The notes beneath the pieces were generated by a model. That model had not been told where the DNA came from. It did no database searches and worked only from the letters and a program-made list of their open reading frames with translations. Source: Blastobasis lacticolella (taxonomy: Eukaryota > Arthropoda > Insecta > Lepidoptera > Blastobasidae). Taken from it: DNA of 64,000 nt. The stretch is taken from assembly GCA_905147135.1 (NCBI GenBank), contig LR990055.1:1364001-1428000 (forward strand), in the 5' to 3' direction. Of the stretch, positions 52,106 to 63,648 are shown piece by piece; the stretch's first letter is position 1, and each line of letters begins with the position of its first letter. A program made the position numbers and the translations under genes.

Positions 52106-52970
52106 CTTCCATGAAAAAAAGAAACAGCTACGTACCTATCAAAAATCAATTTAATTAAGTCTGTAATTAGTTTCCGTTAGCCTTTAATTTAACCTATTAA
52201 TTGTTACATCAAATCGTGTCGTTTTCTACAAGTCTAGATCAGATGGGGAGATAGGATCTAAAGTTTTACGACAAATGAGAGTACTTTATAGTAGTGTTCT
52301 GGCATTTACTCTAAAACATTTGGAGTAAGATCCAACTATCGAATCTTTAGAGGGAGACGAACGAGTGATTACTCGTGATTAATCGGGTTATTGCATAGAA
52401 TGCTACCACCGCCTGCCCAGTACCTATATTGACGCCGCTCTTTAAAAATCTTTTGCCGTAAAAAGCAGACATTTATGCATATGTCCTTACATAGTATTAA
52501 ATAAAGTCTCTTTCCGCGTCTCTCTGACTGTACATCCACCTACTCCTAAACCACACAATGGATTTTGATGCGGATTTTCACTATCATTTAGAGAATTTCT
52601 TTCGGACGATTTACATGTATAATACATGCTTAGTACCTATAGTAGACAAAACCCGAGAATCTAGGTGCCGGAGCGGGCCGCCGGTTTATTTATACGAGTC
52701 GTAAGCCTTTGTTATACCTGAGAAGTCCGTCTACACGACGAACACTACCTTAAACACCCATTGATGCCGGCTATGCATACATATCGAGGTAACATTCCAT
52801 ATCCAGAAATGGGTAGTATTACAGAGAAAGGGCTTACAGTCTCTCCCAAACAGGTGCGATGCACTCCGCGTCCGTTCCACACTGCTGCGGTATTATCTAC
52901 CTTTGTTACACAATTTAAAGCACACAATACAAATGGAGTGAAAACAAATAAGCGTTTTACTTGAATATTT
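52106..52970. other. AT-rich DNA with a repeat scrap
   Basis: 52545-52625 (CACAATGGATTTTGATGCGG, TTTAGAGAATTTCTTTCGGA) is the inverted counterpart of the piece at 39495-39560. The rest is unassigned. Confidence 0.4.
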
Positions 52971-52974
52971 TTTA

Positions 52975-53165
52975 TTCTACACAGGGGCAAATAAGCTGAC
53001 CACCCACCTAATGGTAAAAGGTAGCTATCGCCCATAACATCTACAATGTATGTACGTAAACTCTTTATTGCATCAAATACCTTAGAACTATATAACAAAA
53101 GTGATATAAAATATATTGCAAAGGCGGGCTTATCCCACAATGAGATTTCTTACAGCTAACCTTAG
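52975..53165 (-). repeat. LINE tail E, inverted, plus adjoining repeat
   Basis: CTACACAGGGGCAAATAAGC and ACCTAATGGTAAAAGGTAGC are the inverted tail E. GCTTATCCCACAATGAGATT at 53129 onward is the repeat shared with 47860 and 63010. Confidence 0.5.
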
Positions 53166-53936
53166 ATAAGCTGAAAGGAGCTTTAACGAGCGGTGGAGGC
53201 AACAATGAGTACCTATACAATAAACGTACTAAGTAAATTAACTTAACCTAAATAAATATATTTAAACCTTTAAAAATACACATATATAAATAACGATGCC
53301 TACAATATACAATAATAAATACTATAATTATATATTTATTATATGACAAATAATGCTCTATTCATAGCCAAGGAGGTGTTTTTTCACAAGTTCCTTGAAG
53401 GAACATAACGTGCGAGCATTCTGAACGTCTTCCGGTAGTGCGTACAATCATGCATTTAGGTTGCCGACAACAAAAATGCAGAACCTCAGGTGCGTTGTCA
53501 CTGTAAGCAATAAGATGAAATGCCTCATGCTTGTAAATGCGCTGGCTATCTTATCCTTAAAACCGGAACACAACAATCCAAGTATTGTTGCATGCCGACG
53601 ATTTTATTTCTGCTCTATTATCGCTGCGGTGCGTCCTAAAAATTTACACTGAATTTGGGGGTTGGTCATCGCACCTGTTTGAAAGATGCTTTACACATAA
53701 ACTTGTAACAAGCACACCGATTTGGCTAAAGCCGACCAATCGTCAGTTGCAGTCGATAATAATCCTTACGATGTACAAATTAAAGTAGTTTTTGCCTCAA
53801 TTCGGATACGCAGTTACCGCAGTGGCCATGCTAGCCAGGCCAAGGGGCACGCAGTAAATCTCGGGATCGGCAAACCTGAATGCAATTACATGCTCGCATC
53901 AGCATCTCCGTGTGCCGTTGGTGCTTCCATTAGCCG
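53166..53936. other. Unassigned; repeat scrap at 53460-53640
   Basis: AATGCAGAACCTCAGGTGCG, TTGTCACTGTAAGCAATAAG and ATGCCTCATGCTTGTAAATG belong to the block that precedes LINE tail E elsewhere (compare 59110-59170 inverted). Frames here are not genes. Confidence 0.4.
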
Positions 53937-54188
53937 TGTGGTGTCCGGCAGAGTAGAATAGCACCAACCCCTTACACTCGTAGGTGTCGTACAAGGCGAC
54001 TAATGTTTTCGAGGTAAAAGATCTAGAGTCTTTATAGATTGGAAAATGGGCAGCAGCGTTTTCCATTGTTATATTTATAATACTGCGATCTCCAATCCGC
54101 CTGCTGAGCGTGGAGATATAGCAATAACTTTCCTTTTTGTGGGGGAGACCCTAAGTTCTGCAGTGGACTAATATGGGCTGTGATGATG
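53937..54188 (+). repeat. Interspersed repeat C, forward copy, full
   Basis: GTGTGGTGTCCGGCAGAGTA, CACCAACCCCTTACACTCGT, AAATGGGCAGCAGCGTTTTC and ATATGGGCTGTGATGATGAT. Confidence 0.8.
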
Positions 54189-54392
54189 ATCTGCATCTCC
54201 ACGGATAGGAGACGATTCACGAGACGAGTTCCGTAAATACACGGTTTTGTTACATGCATTTTGTCGCAGTTTTTGCTGGGGCCTTGTTTTTGAACCGCTC
54301 GCCTTGAGTCTAGCGGCTTTAAATTTTAATATTTGGATTTAAATTATCAATATTTGAATGACGACATGAGTTAACAAATACAGTTACAATAG

Positions 54393-54637
54393 TTACAATG
54401 GTCTGCCACGCAGAGGTTCCAGGTTCGATTCCCGGCTGAGCAGAAATTTGAAATGATGAATTTAAATTTATGTTACGTGTCTTGGTAAGATACTTCATCA
54501 TTAATAATCTATGTATCAATTAAAAACTTAACGTATTTAAGTAGTTTATCAGTTATTTGACACCCATAACACAAGCTTTGCTTACCTTGGGGCTGAATGG
54601 CGCTGGGTGAATTTGTTCAAGTATAATTTTTATTAAT
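54393..54637 (+). repeat. SINE B, forward
   Basis: GTCTGCCACGCAGAGGTTCC, GGTTCGATTCCCGGCTGAGC, then TTATGTTACGTGTCTTGGTA and AAGCTTTGCTTACCTTGGGG. The A-box part is missing. Confidence 0.7.
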
Positions 54638-55420
54638 TTAATGCATGACGCTGATTGTCCCTATTTTTGACCCGTTTGCTTTCGGAAATTAAAATTGAAA
54701 TTTTCTCCACTCGAGGCGGGCCGTTCAAAATAGAGCCCCTCGAGGATTGCCTGTTGGAATGTGAAAACTAGTATGATACTGTCCATCTTTCAATTATAAC
54801 TATCGCCTGTAAATATTACTGGTAATACCACTAAGTACACTTGCGAGGCAATTTAGAAGGCTGACAAGTCGAAACAGCGATTTTATATTCTGAAGAGGAA
54901 AAGTCAGGTAATATCACACCGATTTCTAATAAAAGTTTTTGAGGTAGCTAAGATAAATCTTAGCTTTTCACTGGCCATGCAAATGATTCCAAATATTACG
55001 ACTCATAACTCCACCAATAAAATGAATAAGCAATAATAAGGCACTATAATAAATACCGTCCAATATCGAAGAGCTTAACTTCAAGACGTTATATTGCTTT
55101 TCCACGAATGGAGATATCTGGCGCATAATATGGGGAGACGTATATCTTCGTTTCGGATCTACGGAACGCCTCGCTGCATCCCACTTTGCAAATAAATGGG
55201 GTGCAGAATGCACTAGATTTATGACGTTATGTCTGAAGAAGGTTTCTCGTCCCATTTTCTTGGAGATGTGGATCAAAACAAACCTTCTGATATTTAGAGA
55301 TTATCTATCATAGATAGAGATTTATGTTCTTTCCACGCGACTGCGGCGCAGTGGAATAGGAGGGTTTTTATGTGTTCTGTTTATATCGATAGATATTACA
55401 TCTGATGATGATGTAAAGAG
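54638..55420. other. Unassigned stretch
   Basis: The minus frame 54968-55276 is open for 102 codons and the plus strand of 55090-55270 is also open (RLAASHFANKWGAECTRFM). Neither has splice signals or a family I know. An old mobile-element fragment is possible. Confidence 0.35.
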
Positions 55421-55424
55421 TATC

Positions 55425-55853
55425 GGTGGCCTAATTGTCAAGGGGTTTGCTCGTACCCCGAGGTACCGGTTTCGAACGCCAATCCGCCATATACTAATGA
55501 CACTTTTCTGAGTTATATATTAGTTAATCACTAACCGATGCTCTTACGGTGGGGGAAAACATCGTGATAAAATTCAGGCGAGCAAAGTGGCGGTCCATTG
55601 TTTATGCCTACCCCACCTGTGAGACACAGGCGTGAGCTTTATGTATATATGTACATTAAGGCGACTGAATGTGTAACCATGACCCCATTTGGTCAGGTTC
55701 CTCTGTTAACAGGGCCACGGAGATCAGATGACAGTTGCTCCACTGTAATTACCTTATCTGTCAAATCCTGAATTATGGTCATGGCGGACCCCGGGCCGTT
55801 GCGCGCGAGAGTATAACCGGGACATTAACACCAAGATGACCATTATATTAGCA
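55425..55853 (+). repeat. SINE A, forward, with internal insertion
   Basis: The head is ATCGGTGGCCTAATTGTCAA with GGTTTCGAACGCC. The body breaks after ATAAAATTCAGGCGA, is interrupted by about 75 bases (TGCCTACCCCACCTGTGAGA, also seen at 17702-17735) and resumes ATTAAGGCGACTGAATGTGT. It ends ACATTAACACCAAGATGACC. Confidence 0.8.
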
Positions 55854-56040
55854 TCATCATCTCCCCACGCCAACTACAATGATCGGCGCTATGCCTCTTA
55901 CATCCTTGCGTACCCTCCCTACGACCATTAAATGTTGTTCGTTCAGGTTCGTCCGATTTCGTCCTTGTTTCCATAGGACCTAATGTTGTTTTCACCCAAT
56001 TTTAAAAGGGCTAAAGCTCGTTTGATCTGAAATTTACTTG
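55854..56040. other. Nothing recognised
   Basis: Short unassigned stretch between repeats. Confidence 0.4.
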
Positions 56041-56044
56041 TTAG

Positions 56045-56235
56045 CCCAAAAGAGTACGTATAAATTGACGTGAGTATCTGTGGCTCTGTGTGTCTGTCTA
56101 TCTGTGGCATTGTAGCTCTCGAAAGAATAGAATTTGAATGCGGTTTTCCCTATTTGATAGTTAGTTTAATCAAGATGGTTCATAGCTTTGTTCCATTAAA
56201 ATCGGTGTAGTAGTTTTGAAAATGTTTAATTTTAA
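56045..56235 (+). repeat. Dispersed repeat F
   Basis: GTCTGTCTATCTGTGGCATT, GTAGCTCTCGAAAG and GTTCATAGCTTTGTTCCATT match, with changes, 17745-17935. Confidence 0.55.
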
Positions 56236-56870
56236 CTTGGTGGGGTCTATCCGACTTTTTCTGTCAGCTAAGTTACTATATTGACATTGAAAACACTTTA
56301 TCTCCAGCATGAGAGAAATATTCAGAGTACGTACTCGTATTTCCAGTTTGATAAATCATAACTGGGCGTCGTCAGGTGTAGTGTACCAACTTGTAGTTTA
56401 AAAGTAACATCTAATTTATCATCTAGACAGCTGTTGTCTTGTCGTAGACCAGAAAAAAGACGCCAGTGTTATCTGTCGATACACTTTGTTATATCGCGAT
56501 TACGTTAGTTTTTTTTATAAGTACCTCTCAGTGATAAACGAGCAGACAGCCACTTCGGCCCAACTCTAGACATATGGGTATTCTGCAAAAACTTGTAGGT
56601 AAACGCAATTGAGTTGTAACCGGATCGACTCTCAATCGATGCTCTCCTTGGCGTTGCCTTCTAAAATCTACCTACCAAGAGACTGAACAAATGAACGTAA
56701 AAGCACGATTGATTTGCTATTAATTTTCCATTTTTTAAATTTTACTTTAATTAAATTAAAGTGTAAAACTGCCATTGAGAGCTGCGGTTGTGATCCAATA
56801 CAATTCAATCTATCATATGTAAATTAGCAGACTGGAGGCCCTGGTGGAAACTGTCGCCCGTAACATCGTA
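56236..56870. other. Unassigned, with one LINE tail E scrap
   Basis: CAGTGATAAACGAGCAGACA at 56529 is the inverted start of tail E. No gene seen. Confidence 0.4.
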
Positions 56871-56875
56871 TCCTA

Positions 56876-57058
56876 CTAATGTTATAAATGCGAAAGTTTG
56901 TAAGGATGATTGGATGTTAGTTACTTCTTACACAAAAACGATCTATTGAACGGTTTTTTTGAAATTCGGCAGCAATATAGCCCAGTATAGCATATGCGCT
57001 ATAATTTTTTTCCCGAAATTCAATGTGATTCTCGCGGGAACGGGTCTGGAACGTTTTA
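56876..57058. repeat. Dispersed repeat with ATAAATGCGAAAGTTTG
   Basis: CTACTAATGTTATAAATGCG, AAAGTTTGTAAGGATG, then CCCGAAATTCAATGTGATTC and CGCGGGAACGGG. This block is widespread in moths; class uncertain. Confidence 0.55.
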
Positions 57059-57289
57059 ACGGAATTTTATTTTACTGACTGACAGTCTTGGAAGACACAC
57101 TAACCAAAGAGCCAGAAACACAGCTGCAAGACTGTACAGAACGACGCCCCACGGACACCAACATAAAGCAACATCAGCTACGTCTGATACTTTGTTGCCT
57201 TTAATGAAGATGACAAAAGACTGATGTCCGGTACATTGTCGCAGATGCGACAAATTGTAATACTGAATAGTAGGTATTTTACAAATACA

Positions 57290-57395
57290 CCGTGTTTTTC
57301 CCTGGAAAGTACACTCTCCAAAATGCAACCTGTAGGAAACCGACAAACGCGCAACCATACGCCGATGCTCGAGGCTCTGCAGCTTAGCCTCAATT
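57290..57395 (-). pseudogene. LINE ORF remnant (YR-x-HFGEC motif), inverted
   Basis: The minus strand reads EAKLQSLEHRRMVARLSVSY followed by RLHFGECTFQ. LEHRR-x-VA-x-LSV-x-YR-x-xFGEC is a phrase from the C-terminal part of moth jockey-like LINE ORFs. The open frame beyond it is not supported. Confidence 0.55.
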
Positions 57396-57439
57396 AACTG
57401 CGGATCACAAATTAATCTCTTTGCTTAATTAATTAATTA

Positions 57440-57592
57440 AGCTCTTCAAGAAAGGGGAGAAAAGGTTTTTACGGGGTCGGCAACGCGTTGGTGATGCCTC
57501 TGGCATGTCAAACGTCCATAGGCTGCGGTGACTGCCTACCATCAGGCTGGCTGTAAGCTTGTTTTCCAACTTAGTAGTATTAAAAAGGTGAG
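57440..57592 (+). repeat. LINE 3' end (family D)
   Basis: GCTCTTCAAGAAAGGGGAGA, GGTTTTTACGGGGTCGGCAA and GGCTGCGGTGACTGCCTACC, ending AACTTAGTAGTATTAAAAAG. Confidence 0.7.
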
Positions 57593-57736
57593 TTTCGCAA
57601 CTAGTAGCCAAAAACTCAAGACATTCAACCAGTTGCCAGAGACGATAGTCTATTCTACATATAGATAGGTACACACTAGTTGCCAACCATGCTCAGTTCA
57701 ATACTATTTATCTGTGAACAATGTGGTCTCTGGTCT

Positions 57737-58050
57737 TGGCCGTGTGGTGTCCGACAGAGTAGAATAATATCAACCCCTTACTCTCTTGGGTATCGTACTA
57801 GGCGACTAATGTTTTCGAGGCAAAAGATTTAGTCTCCAACTTAGTCGGACTTAGTAGACTTAGTTAGAAGATAAATCTTCTACGAAGACTAAAGTCCCAA
57901 CAGCCTGAAAAATGGGCAGCAGCGTTTTCCATTGTTATATTTATAGCATTGCGATCTTCAACCCGCTTGCCAAGCGTGGAGATTATGCCAATATCCTCCC
58001 ATTACGCAGGAGAGGCCTTAAGTCCTGCAGTGGACTGTTATGGGCTGTGA
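57737..58050 (+). repeat. Interspersed repeat C, forward, expanded
   Basis: GGCCGTGTGGTGTCCGACAG to TTATGGGCTGTGATGATGAT. About 60 extra bases near 57835-57900, built of TTAGTCGGACTTAGTAGACT and TAGAAGATAAATCTTCTACG, interrupt the usual AGTCTCCG step. Confidence 0.75.
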
Positions 58051-58064
58051 TGATGATAATAGGC

Positions 58065-58138
58065 GGCGTGCTTGCTGAATGCTTACCATAAGGCAGGCCG
58101 TAAGCTTGTTTGCTACCTTAGTGGTATAAAAAAACGGA
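58065..58138 (+). repeat. LINE 3' end (family D) scrap
   Basis: GAATGCTTACCATAAGGCAG and TACCTTAGTGGTATAAAAAA; it abuts the tail of repeat C. Confidence 0.6.
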
Positions 58139-59108
58139 GTTTCGCAACAAGTTGCCAAGGACCTGTATTCCTGATACAGTTAAGTACCAACTAATAATTT
58201 GTCTAAAAGTTCTCATTCTCAGTTAAATATTCAATATGGTCTCTGTACCCCTTCAATGTTAAATTGACGCTAACAAATTTCAAAACGCATTGTGAAGCAA
58301 AGCGGTAGCAATACATACTCCTAGCCGTATTGCAGGTAATCCGTTAGATTGTTCAAATTACCTACAACAGGTACATATTCAATCGAAATCGTGAATTACA
58401 AATGCACTCTCACTCCACTCACTCCAGTTGATTCTACATTGGCTCAGCGTACGAGTACGCTTTCATCAATCAATGTACGGCACAGCGGCACGTTTTAATG
58501 CCTCCTGCATGCGAATTAAGCTTGTACAGTCGGCTGCGTAAACGTGGGTGAGGCAAAATGGTTTTGCCATCAATTTTTTGTGTTAGGAATTCACTGGCGG
58601 GTAACATTTTGGTATTATGTCTAAACTTAGACGACGAAGTTGGCGCTTAAATTATTTAGATAAGTCCTAACAAGTATAAGTACCTATTGCACCTACACAT
58701 TGGCGTAACTAGGGCTATTTTCCAGGGGGGGGCCTGGCCCCTGAGGTCGCCGATGAAGCCAAGTCAATTCATAATGTACAGTCAGTGAATACGATCAGCC
58801 TGATTAATACGGTACATCCTGGGGTGGGCACCAGACCATTCTGGGGTGGGCACGGCCCACCCGGCCCCCCCTCTTCCTATACCTATGCACCTACACCAAC
58901 CAATGACAAACTAAACTCGCTAGTTACTCTTAACTTTATGAGAGTAAAACAAAGGAATATCTTAAGGCGTCAACTAAAACGTTGCATGAGTTAAGTGTAA
59001 TGCCTTTTCTGCTATGTGTGTTTTTCCATCCGGACTATGAATATGTAGTAGGACTCTGTCAAGGCTGAGAAAGCCGCTAAGGTCAGTACCCGCTATCTAT
59101 TTTTGCCG
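58139..59108. other. Unassigned stretch
   Basis: 58690-58880 has GGGGGGGGCCTGGCCCC-like runs and GGGGTGGGCACGGCCCACC, C/G homopolymer-rich sequence of a degraded repeat. No gene supported. Confidence 0.4.
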
Positions 59109-59109
59109 C

Positions 59110-59295
59110 CAAACAATAATGTTTGAAGGCATGAGGCATTTCATCTTTGTCCTCACAGTGACAACGCACCTGCGATTCTGCATTTTTGTTGCATGAAACC
59201 TAAATTCGTAGATGTTATGGACGACAGTTATCGTTTAACATCAGGTGGGCTGTCTGTTCGTTTGTCACTTATTAGGTACAATAAAAATAACGCCT
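59110..59295 (+). repeat. LINE tail E, forward
   Basis: GGCATGAGGCATTTCATCTT, GTTATGGACGACAGTTATCG and TGGGCTGTCTGTTCGTTTGT, then AATAAAAATAA. It is the longest tail E copy here. Confidence 0.6.
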
Positions 59296-60680
59296 ACTGT
59301 TGGGTGACAGCTAACATTTCCGTTCAGTCTGCGCTGCCCAATGGTAATCACGCGTCAGACTTGTTTTTAATTTATGTCAAATTGTCATGACGAGACATGA
59401 GGCATAAAAACGACAAAAGTTAACTGGAACGTTATTTAATTTAATTTATTCTCTCTCAAGTTTATCTCTGAAATATAACAAACACATCCACTACACATAT
59501 CACTGGTTTGTCGATATTATTGATCTCTGAATTATAACATTTCTTCGTTGGCGACTGTACCATAGATTTGCATGTTTACTGTTGGCAATATTACAAGCTG
59601 AAGCCATAAGTTATCGCTCTAAATACTCTGGTCATCGCACAGAGAACCGAATAAGTTTGATGGATTATATTTATTTTGGACGTAAGCAATTTATGTGGGC
59701 GATAACCGACGGAGTAATGATCATCTTAACGAGGTCGATGATAGTTTGAAAAAAAAAGACTTAAAAAATCGAATGAACATATAACATTAACAGCTCATAT
59801 CAATCTACTGGAGGAATTGAGACTTCTCCACTTTAGAAGGGAGTTTTGCCATGATCTCCACGCTAGGCAAGCCTGTTGGAAATTACTTGCTTGTGTTGAA
59901 AATACTTATGATTTTTTTATATTAGACTAGACAGGAATTTGACCGCCTGACGCCAGACGGCGGGAAGCGCCTTTGTATTTATACTATTTAAACATAAAGC
60001 AGATTGTTAACACGAAAGAAACCTTCCCACATTATTTACAAACATATTTATAAGAAACAAAACAAGAGACCAAGAAATGCAACCACGTACCTACTGCACA
60101 ACAAAAGATGTATACACAACCATAAATTAAAGATTATTTCTTCGAAAGACTATCGCTTCATTCGAGGGAAAGTCTGAAATATCGTACACGCTTTAATATA
60201 AATATGTATTTTATGCGCTATCTTATAAGCCGTGTAACAATAACCTACAACCGAAAGGGGGCCAAGAAGATGCACCTCGACTTTATCAACTTACCTTAAA
60301 AGGCGATGTCTGCACAAAATATTGGTGGTCAGATGTAGTTATTAATTTTTTTGTGTCACTGCAACTGCAGTGACCCAAAGCTCGGGTATGCACTTTCTTT
60401 AATAATGGGCGGTCCATTGTGCATCTTCTTTTCCTTAAACTTGTGCTTGTATTCTTGGTATTTTATTGCGAATACCTACAGATGGCTCGTTACGTCCCAT
60501 GTTTTTTTGAATATTAATTGGTCAATTGAAATTCCACAATGTAAAGACTTTTGCCACGCATTGACGAGAATGGTGATATAAAATATGTCGTTTCGATGTC
60601 AAGTTGTCGAGTATACGTACTCGTAATAGGAAAAAATGTTTACAGGGAATTTACGACCAGTGGAGGTCAAATCTACAATT
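59296..60680. other. AT-rich DNA, one repeat C scrap
   Basis: TTTTGCCATGATCTCCACGC at 59844 is an inverted fragment of repeat C (about 59805-59890). Otherwise nothing is recognised. Confidence 0.4.
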
Positions 60681-60682
60681 CT

Positions 60683-60775
60683 CAAAAATCAGGTAATTGT
60701 AGTGGAACGACTGCCATCTAACCTCCGTGACCCTCTACTAAATGTGCATATTTTTCTTCACTGTAAGAGCATCAT
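60683..60775 (-). repeat. SINE A fragment, inverted
   Basis: AATCAGGTAATTGTAGTGGA, ACTGCCATCTAACCTCCGTG and CACTGTAAGAGCATC are the SINE A body with the middle deleted. Confidence 0.65.
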
Positions 60776-61535
60776 AGCAATAAAAGTCGTCCCCACCGAA
60801 AAACACATATTCTATAATTTATCTCGAAATACAATATGGTTTTCGCGAGAACGGGCATGGAAATGGAACTTTGGATTTCCAAAATTTGACCGACTGCCTC
60901 TCTGTTCGCAGCATTTCTTTATGAAATAAGCTGTATCTCTTGTTTCGTTTTTCTTTACGACAGTATTATTTACCTCTTTTCATTTTGTGCAAGCACAATA
61001 AAGAATAAATAACGGTATAATAGTCATACACATACTATTAAAATCTTGTCCAATAAAAATGACAAACAACACTTTCATACTTTAAACCGAGACACTTATC
61101 TGAGACACATTGCCCACTCGTAGTAGATGTAATAATGGTATAACATAAAAAGGCTGGAAATTAAAGCAAGTGTAGCAGTGAAAGTGAGATGATAGTCGTT
61201 GTCTGGGTCGACCTCAAAACTGGCTAGAGAAAAGAAAAATAAAACCTCAAAGGCGTGACTCGATAAACAGCCAAGGTTCTCTACATTAAAGTAATAAGAA
61301 GTACCTAAGTGATCCCTTCTCCGAACTCTTGATGGAATAAGTTACAAAAGAAAAAAAACTTTTTAATAACAGGTACCTCCGTTACCGAATCCACATGAAC
61401 CGAATGAACATAAACTCAAAAAGTAGGTGGATTTTGATACGATCTCACCAGTGGATAGATGATAAACGATGAGAGTTAATAGTAGATTTGTGTATTATTA
61501 GGTATCTAATAGTTTGAAACTTCACCACTACCGCT
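60776..61535. other. AT-rich DNA, nothing recognised
   Basis: CTCGAAATACAATATGGTTT with TCGCGAGAACGGGCATGG (60825-60860) resembles the end of the repeat at 56876-57058. No gene. Confidence 0.4.
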
Positions 61536-61539
61536 TACG

Positions 61540-61668
61540 CTGGATGCCCACGAATAATGCCACTGGGATCCTAATAATTGTCTTAGTGTTTACGTACGGA
61601 TTTTTTATAAATGTTATTTTAATTATAGGCGTCCATGTGCAACAAGTAATTTCTTTCTTTCTTTCAAT
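61540..61668 (+). repeat. LINE-like 3' end with TTTC microsatellite
   Basis: GCTGGATGCCCACGAATAAT, GCCACTGGGATCCTAATAAT and GGCGTCCATGTGCAACAAGT, then TTTCTTTCTTTCTTTC; same family as 39770-40050. Confidence 0.55.
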
Positions 61669-61902
61669 GCCGTCATGGTGTGAAGCAAAGAAGTGCACTA
61701 AGGTTGTGGAATGAATTACCGGGAGAGGTTTTCCCTGGAGAGTACAACATGGAGTTCTTCAAGAAAGGGGTTAAAAGGTTTTTACGGGGTCGGCAACGCG
61801 TGGGTGATGCCCCTGGTATTGCAAACGTCCATAGGCTGCGGTGACTGCTTACCATCAGGCAGGCCGCAAGCTTGTCTGCCACATTAGTGGTAAAAAAAAA
61901 GT
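61665..61902 (+). pseudogene. LINE (family D) ORF C-terminus, 3' UTR and poly-A
   Basis: The plus frame reads LWNELPGEVFPGEYNMEFFK, then KGVKRFLRGRQRVGDAPGIA, the LWN-x-LP-x-x-VFP and FKKGV-x-x-FL end of a LINE ORF, followed by the family D 3' UTR and a nine-base A-run. It is the most complete family D copy in the window and is 5'-truncated. Confidence 0.7.
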
Positions 61903-62605
61903 GCCGTTTTCTAGTTTGATGTTTGTCGCGACCTTGATGAATATTGATCTCTCTTATAATTCTTATTATGGCTATTTGTGTATCTAAATTAAAGAGTATG
62001 TCCTTATTAAATCGTGCAAACTTAGTAAGATACAATTTTGAATATATGTTTTATTTCAGTGATAGATCGAAATCTTCATTTCATGCCATTATATTTTCGT
62101 TACATTTTCATTAGGTAGGTACTGTACTTTTAACACCGCACAGCGTATTTTCGCTAGCAAGAGAGCTGTTTAATTCGAGGCAGCGTCTAGTTTTTGCACA
62201 TTTAAAACTGTATTCTCAGTAACACCACAGTCCGTAGTAGGTACTTAAGGAACGTCATCAAAAGTGATAGTTGCCTGCAGTTTTGGGTTACATTGTTAGG
62301 ATTTCAAAGAAATGTAAAGAGAATGTAGTGAGTCGTAAGATTTTCATTCAAAGTAACTATTTTGAAGAAACAAAATTGTATTACTCACTCACTACTGACC
62401 TGCTTACCTCGAATAAAAACTTGACAGCTCTTGTCATGAACGTAGTATAAAACCATATAGAAAAAATGTTATGGAGTATAAAAGTCGAAAAGTGGTTGTC
62501 AGTAATTGGATGCGCAAAATTGTAGACAGGTCTAAGTGGTGTGGACTCCAATTGGTTGATTGTTTTTTGTAATATCTTTATTGCATTAAACATTATACTT
62601 AATAA
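61903..62605. other. Nothing recognised
   Basis: AT-rich, no supported gene or repeat. Confidence 0.4.
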
Positions 62606-62609
62606 TAAT

Positions 62610-62945
62610 AATCATCTTGGCGTTAATGTCTTGGTTGTGCTCTCGATAACGAGGGCCCGGGGTCCGCCTTGATCCTGATCCAGTATTTGGCGATCAGGTA
62701 ATTACAGTGGAGCGACTACCATCTGACCTCCGTGACCCTGCTACCAGGGGAACCTGACCAGATTGGATCATGTTTACAAATTCAGTTGCCTGGATTTGCA
62801 GGTTTCATCACGATGTTTTCCCTCACCGTAAGAGCATCGGTTAGTATACAACTAATGTACATAACTCAGAAAAGAGTCATTGGCACATGGCCGCAGCGGG
62901 ATTCGATCCCGGTAACTCTCGCTTACGAGTTGGATGCTCATTATA
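62610..62945 (-). repeat. SINE A, inverted, near full length
   Basis: ATCATCTTGGCGTTAATGTC, TGGCACATGGCCGCAGCGGG, ATTCGATCCCGG and CTCGCTTACGAGTTGGATG; the outermost part of the head is missing. Confidence 0.8.
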
Positions 62946-63645
62946 CTAAATACACAAAAAAAAAACAAAGAAACGAGTTGCCCTATAGTTTATAATGTGA
63001 AGGCGAGCTCATCCCACAACGGGATTTCATTCAGCTAACCTTTGATAAGCCGAGAGGTCCTTTGGAATTTAAATAACTTAATAATAGCTTAAAATACTAT
63101 AAGGATGAAATGCAAATAGGTAATAGGTAGCCTTTCAAAATTAATATCATTTAGGCTGACGATGATGATGGTGACACTGCGCAGATTACGGCCCATCTAG
63201 AAACAAGACTCCAGCATGTCGTCTATTTAACCGTGGTCTCCAATAGAGACAAATTAATGAGAAACAGGTTCCTATAGATCAGAACAAATATAAAAGAAAT
63301 ATAAAACACATGAACAGATTTTTCGTATACGAAACCGGCGTCATGTGCAATATCAAATATAGTTCGAAGTTACCGACACGAGCCTCCTCAAATACAGACC
63401 TCGATACGAGTTCCTTTATAAGAATATTTGCAATGCATATTTGCCGTACCAGCATATCTGGGAGCCTGTAAAAGTCAGAGCGTAGCGTCGACAGGAAAAT
63501 TCAGTCGCAATACTCTCGAATCTCGCCACCACTCAGACGGGGCCGACGCATGCACCGCCGTCGGCGCCACTAGTTTGCATATGACTACGTTTTCCACGAT
63601 ATGCCGTACCCTGGAAGAGAAATGAAGGAAGGAGGTAGTTTTTTA
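62946..63645. other. Unassigned, one repeat scrap
   Basis: CGAGCTCATCCCACAACGGG (63004) is the repeat also at 47860 and 53130. The frame at 63428-63625 is not supported. Confidence 0.4.
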
Positions 63646-63648
63646 AAT

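Noticed and set aside
54968..55276. 102-codon minus-strand frame
   Set aside because: Both strands are open here, composition is not decisive and no family is recognised; left as unassigned.
57056..57358. Membrane-protein-like minus frame (hydrophobic run near its end)
   Set aside because: Its start is a LINE ORF remnant and the rest follows by chance; not a membrane-protein gene.
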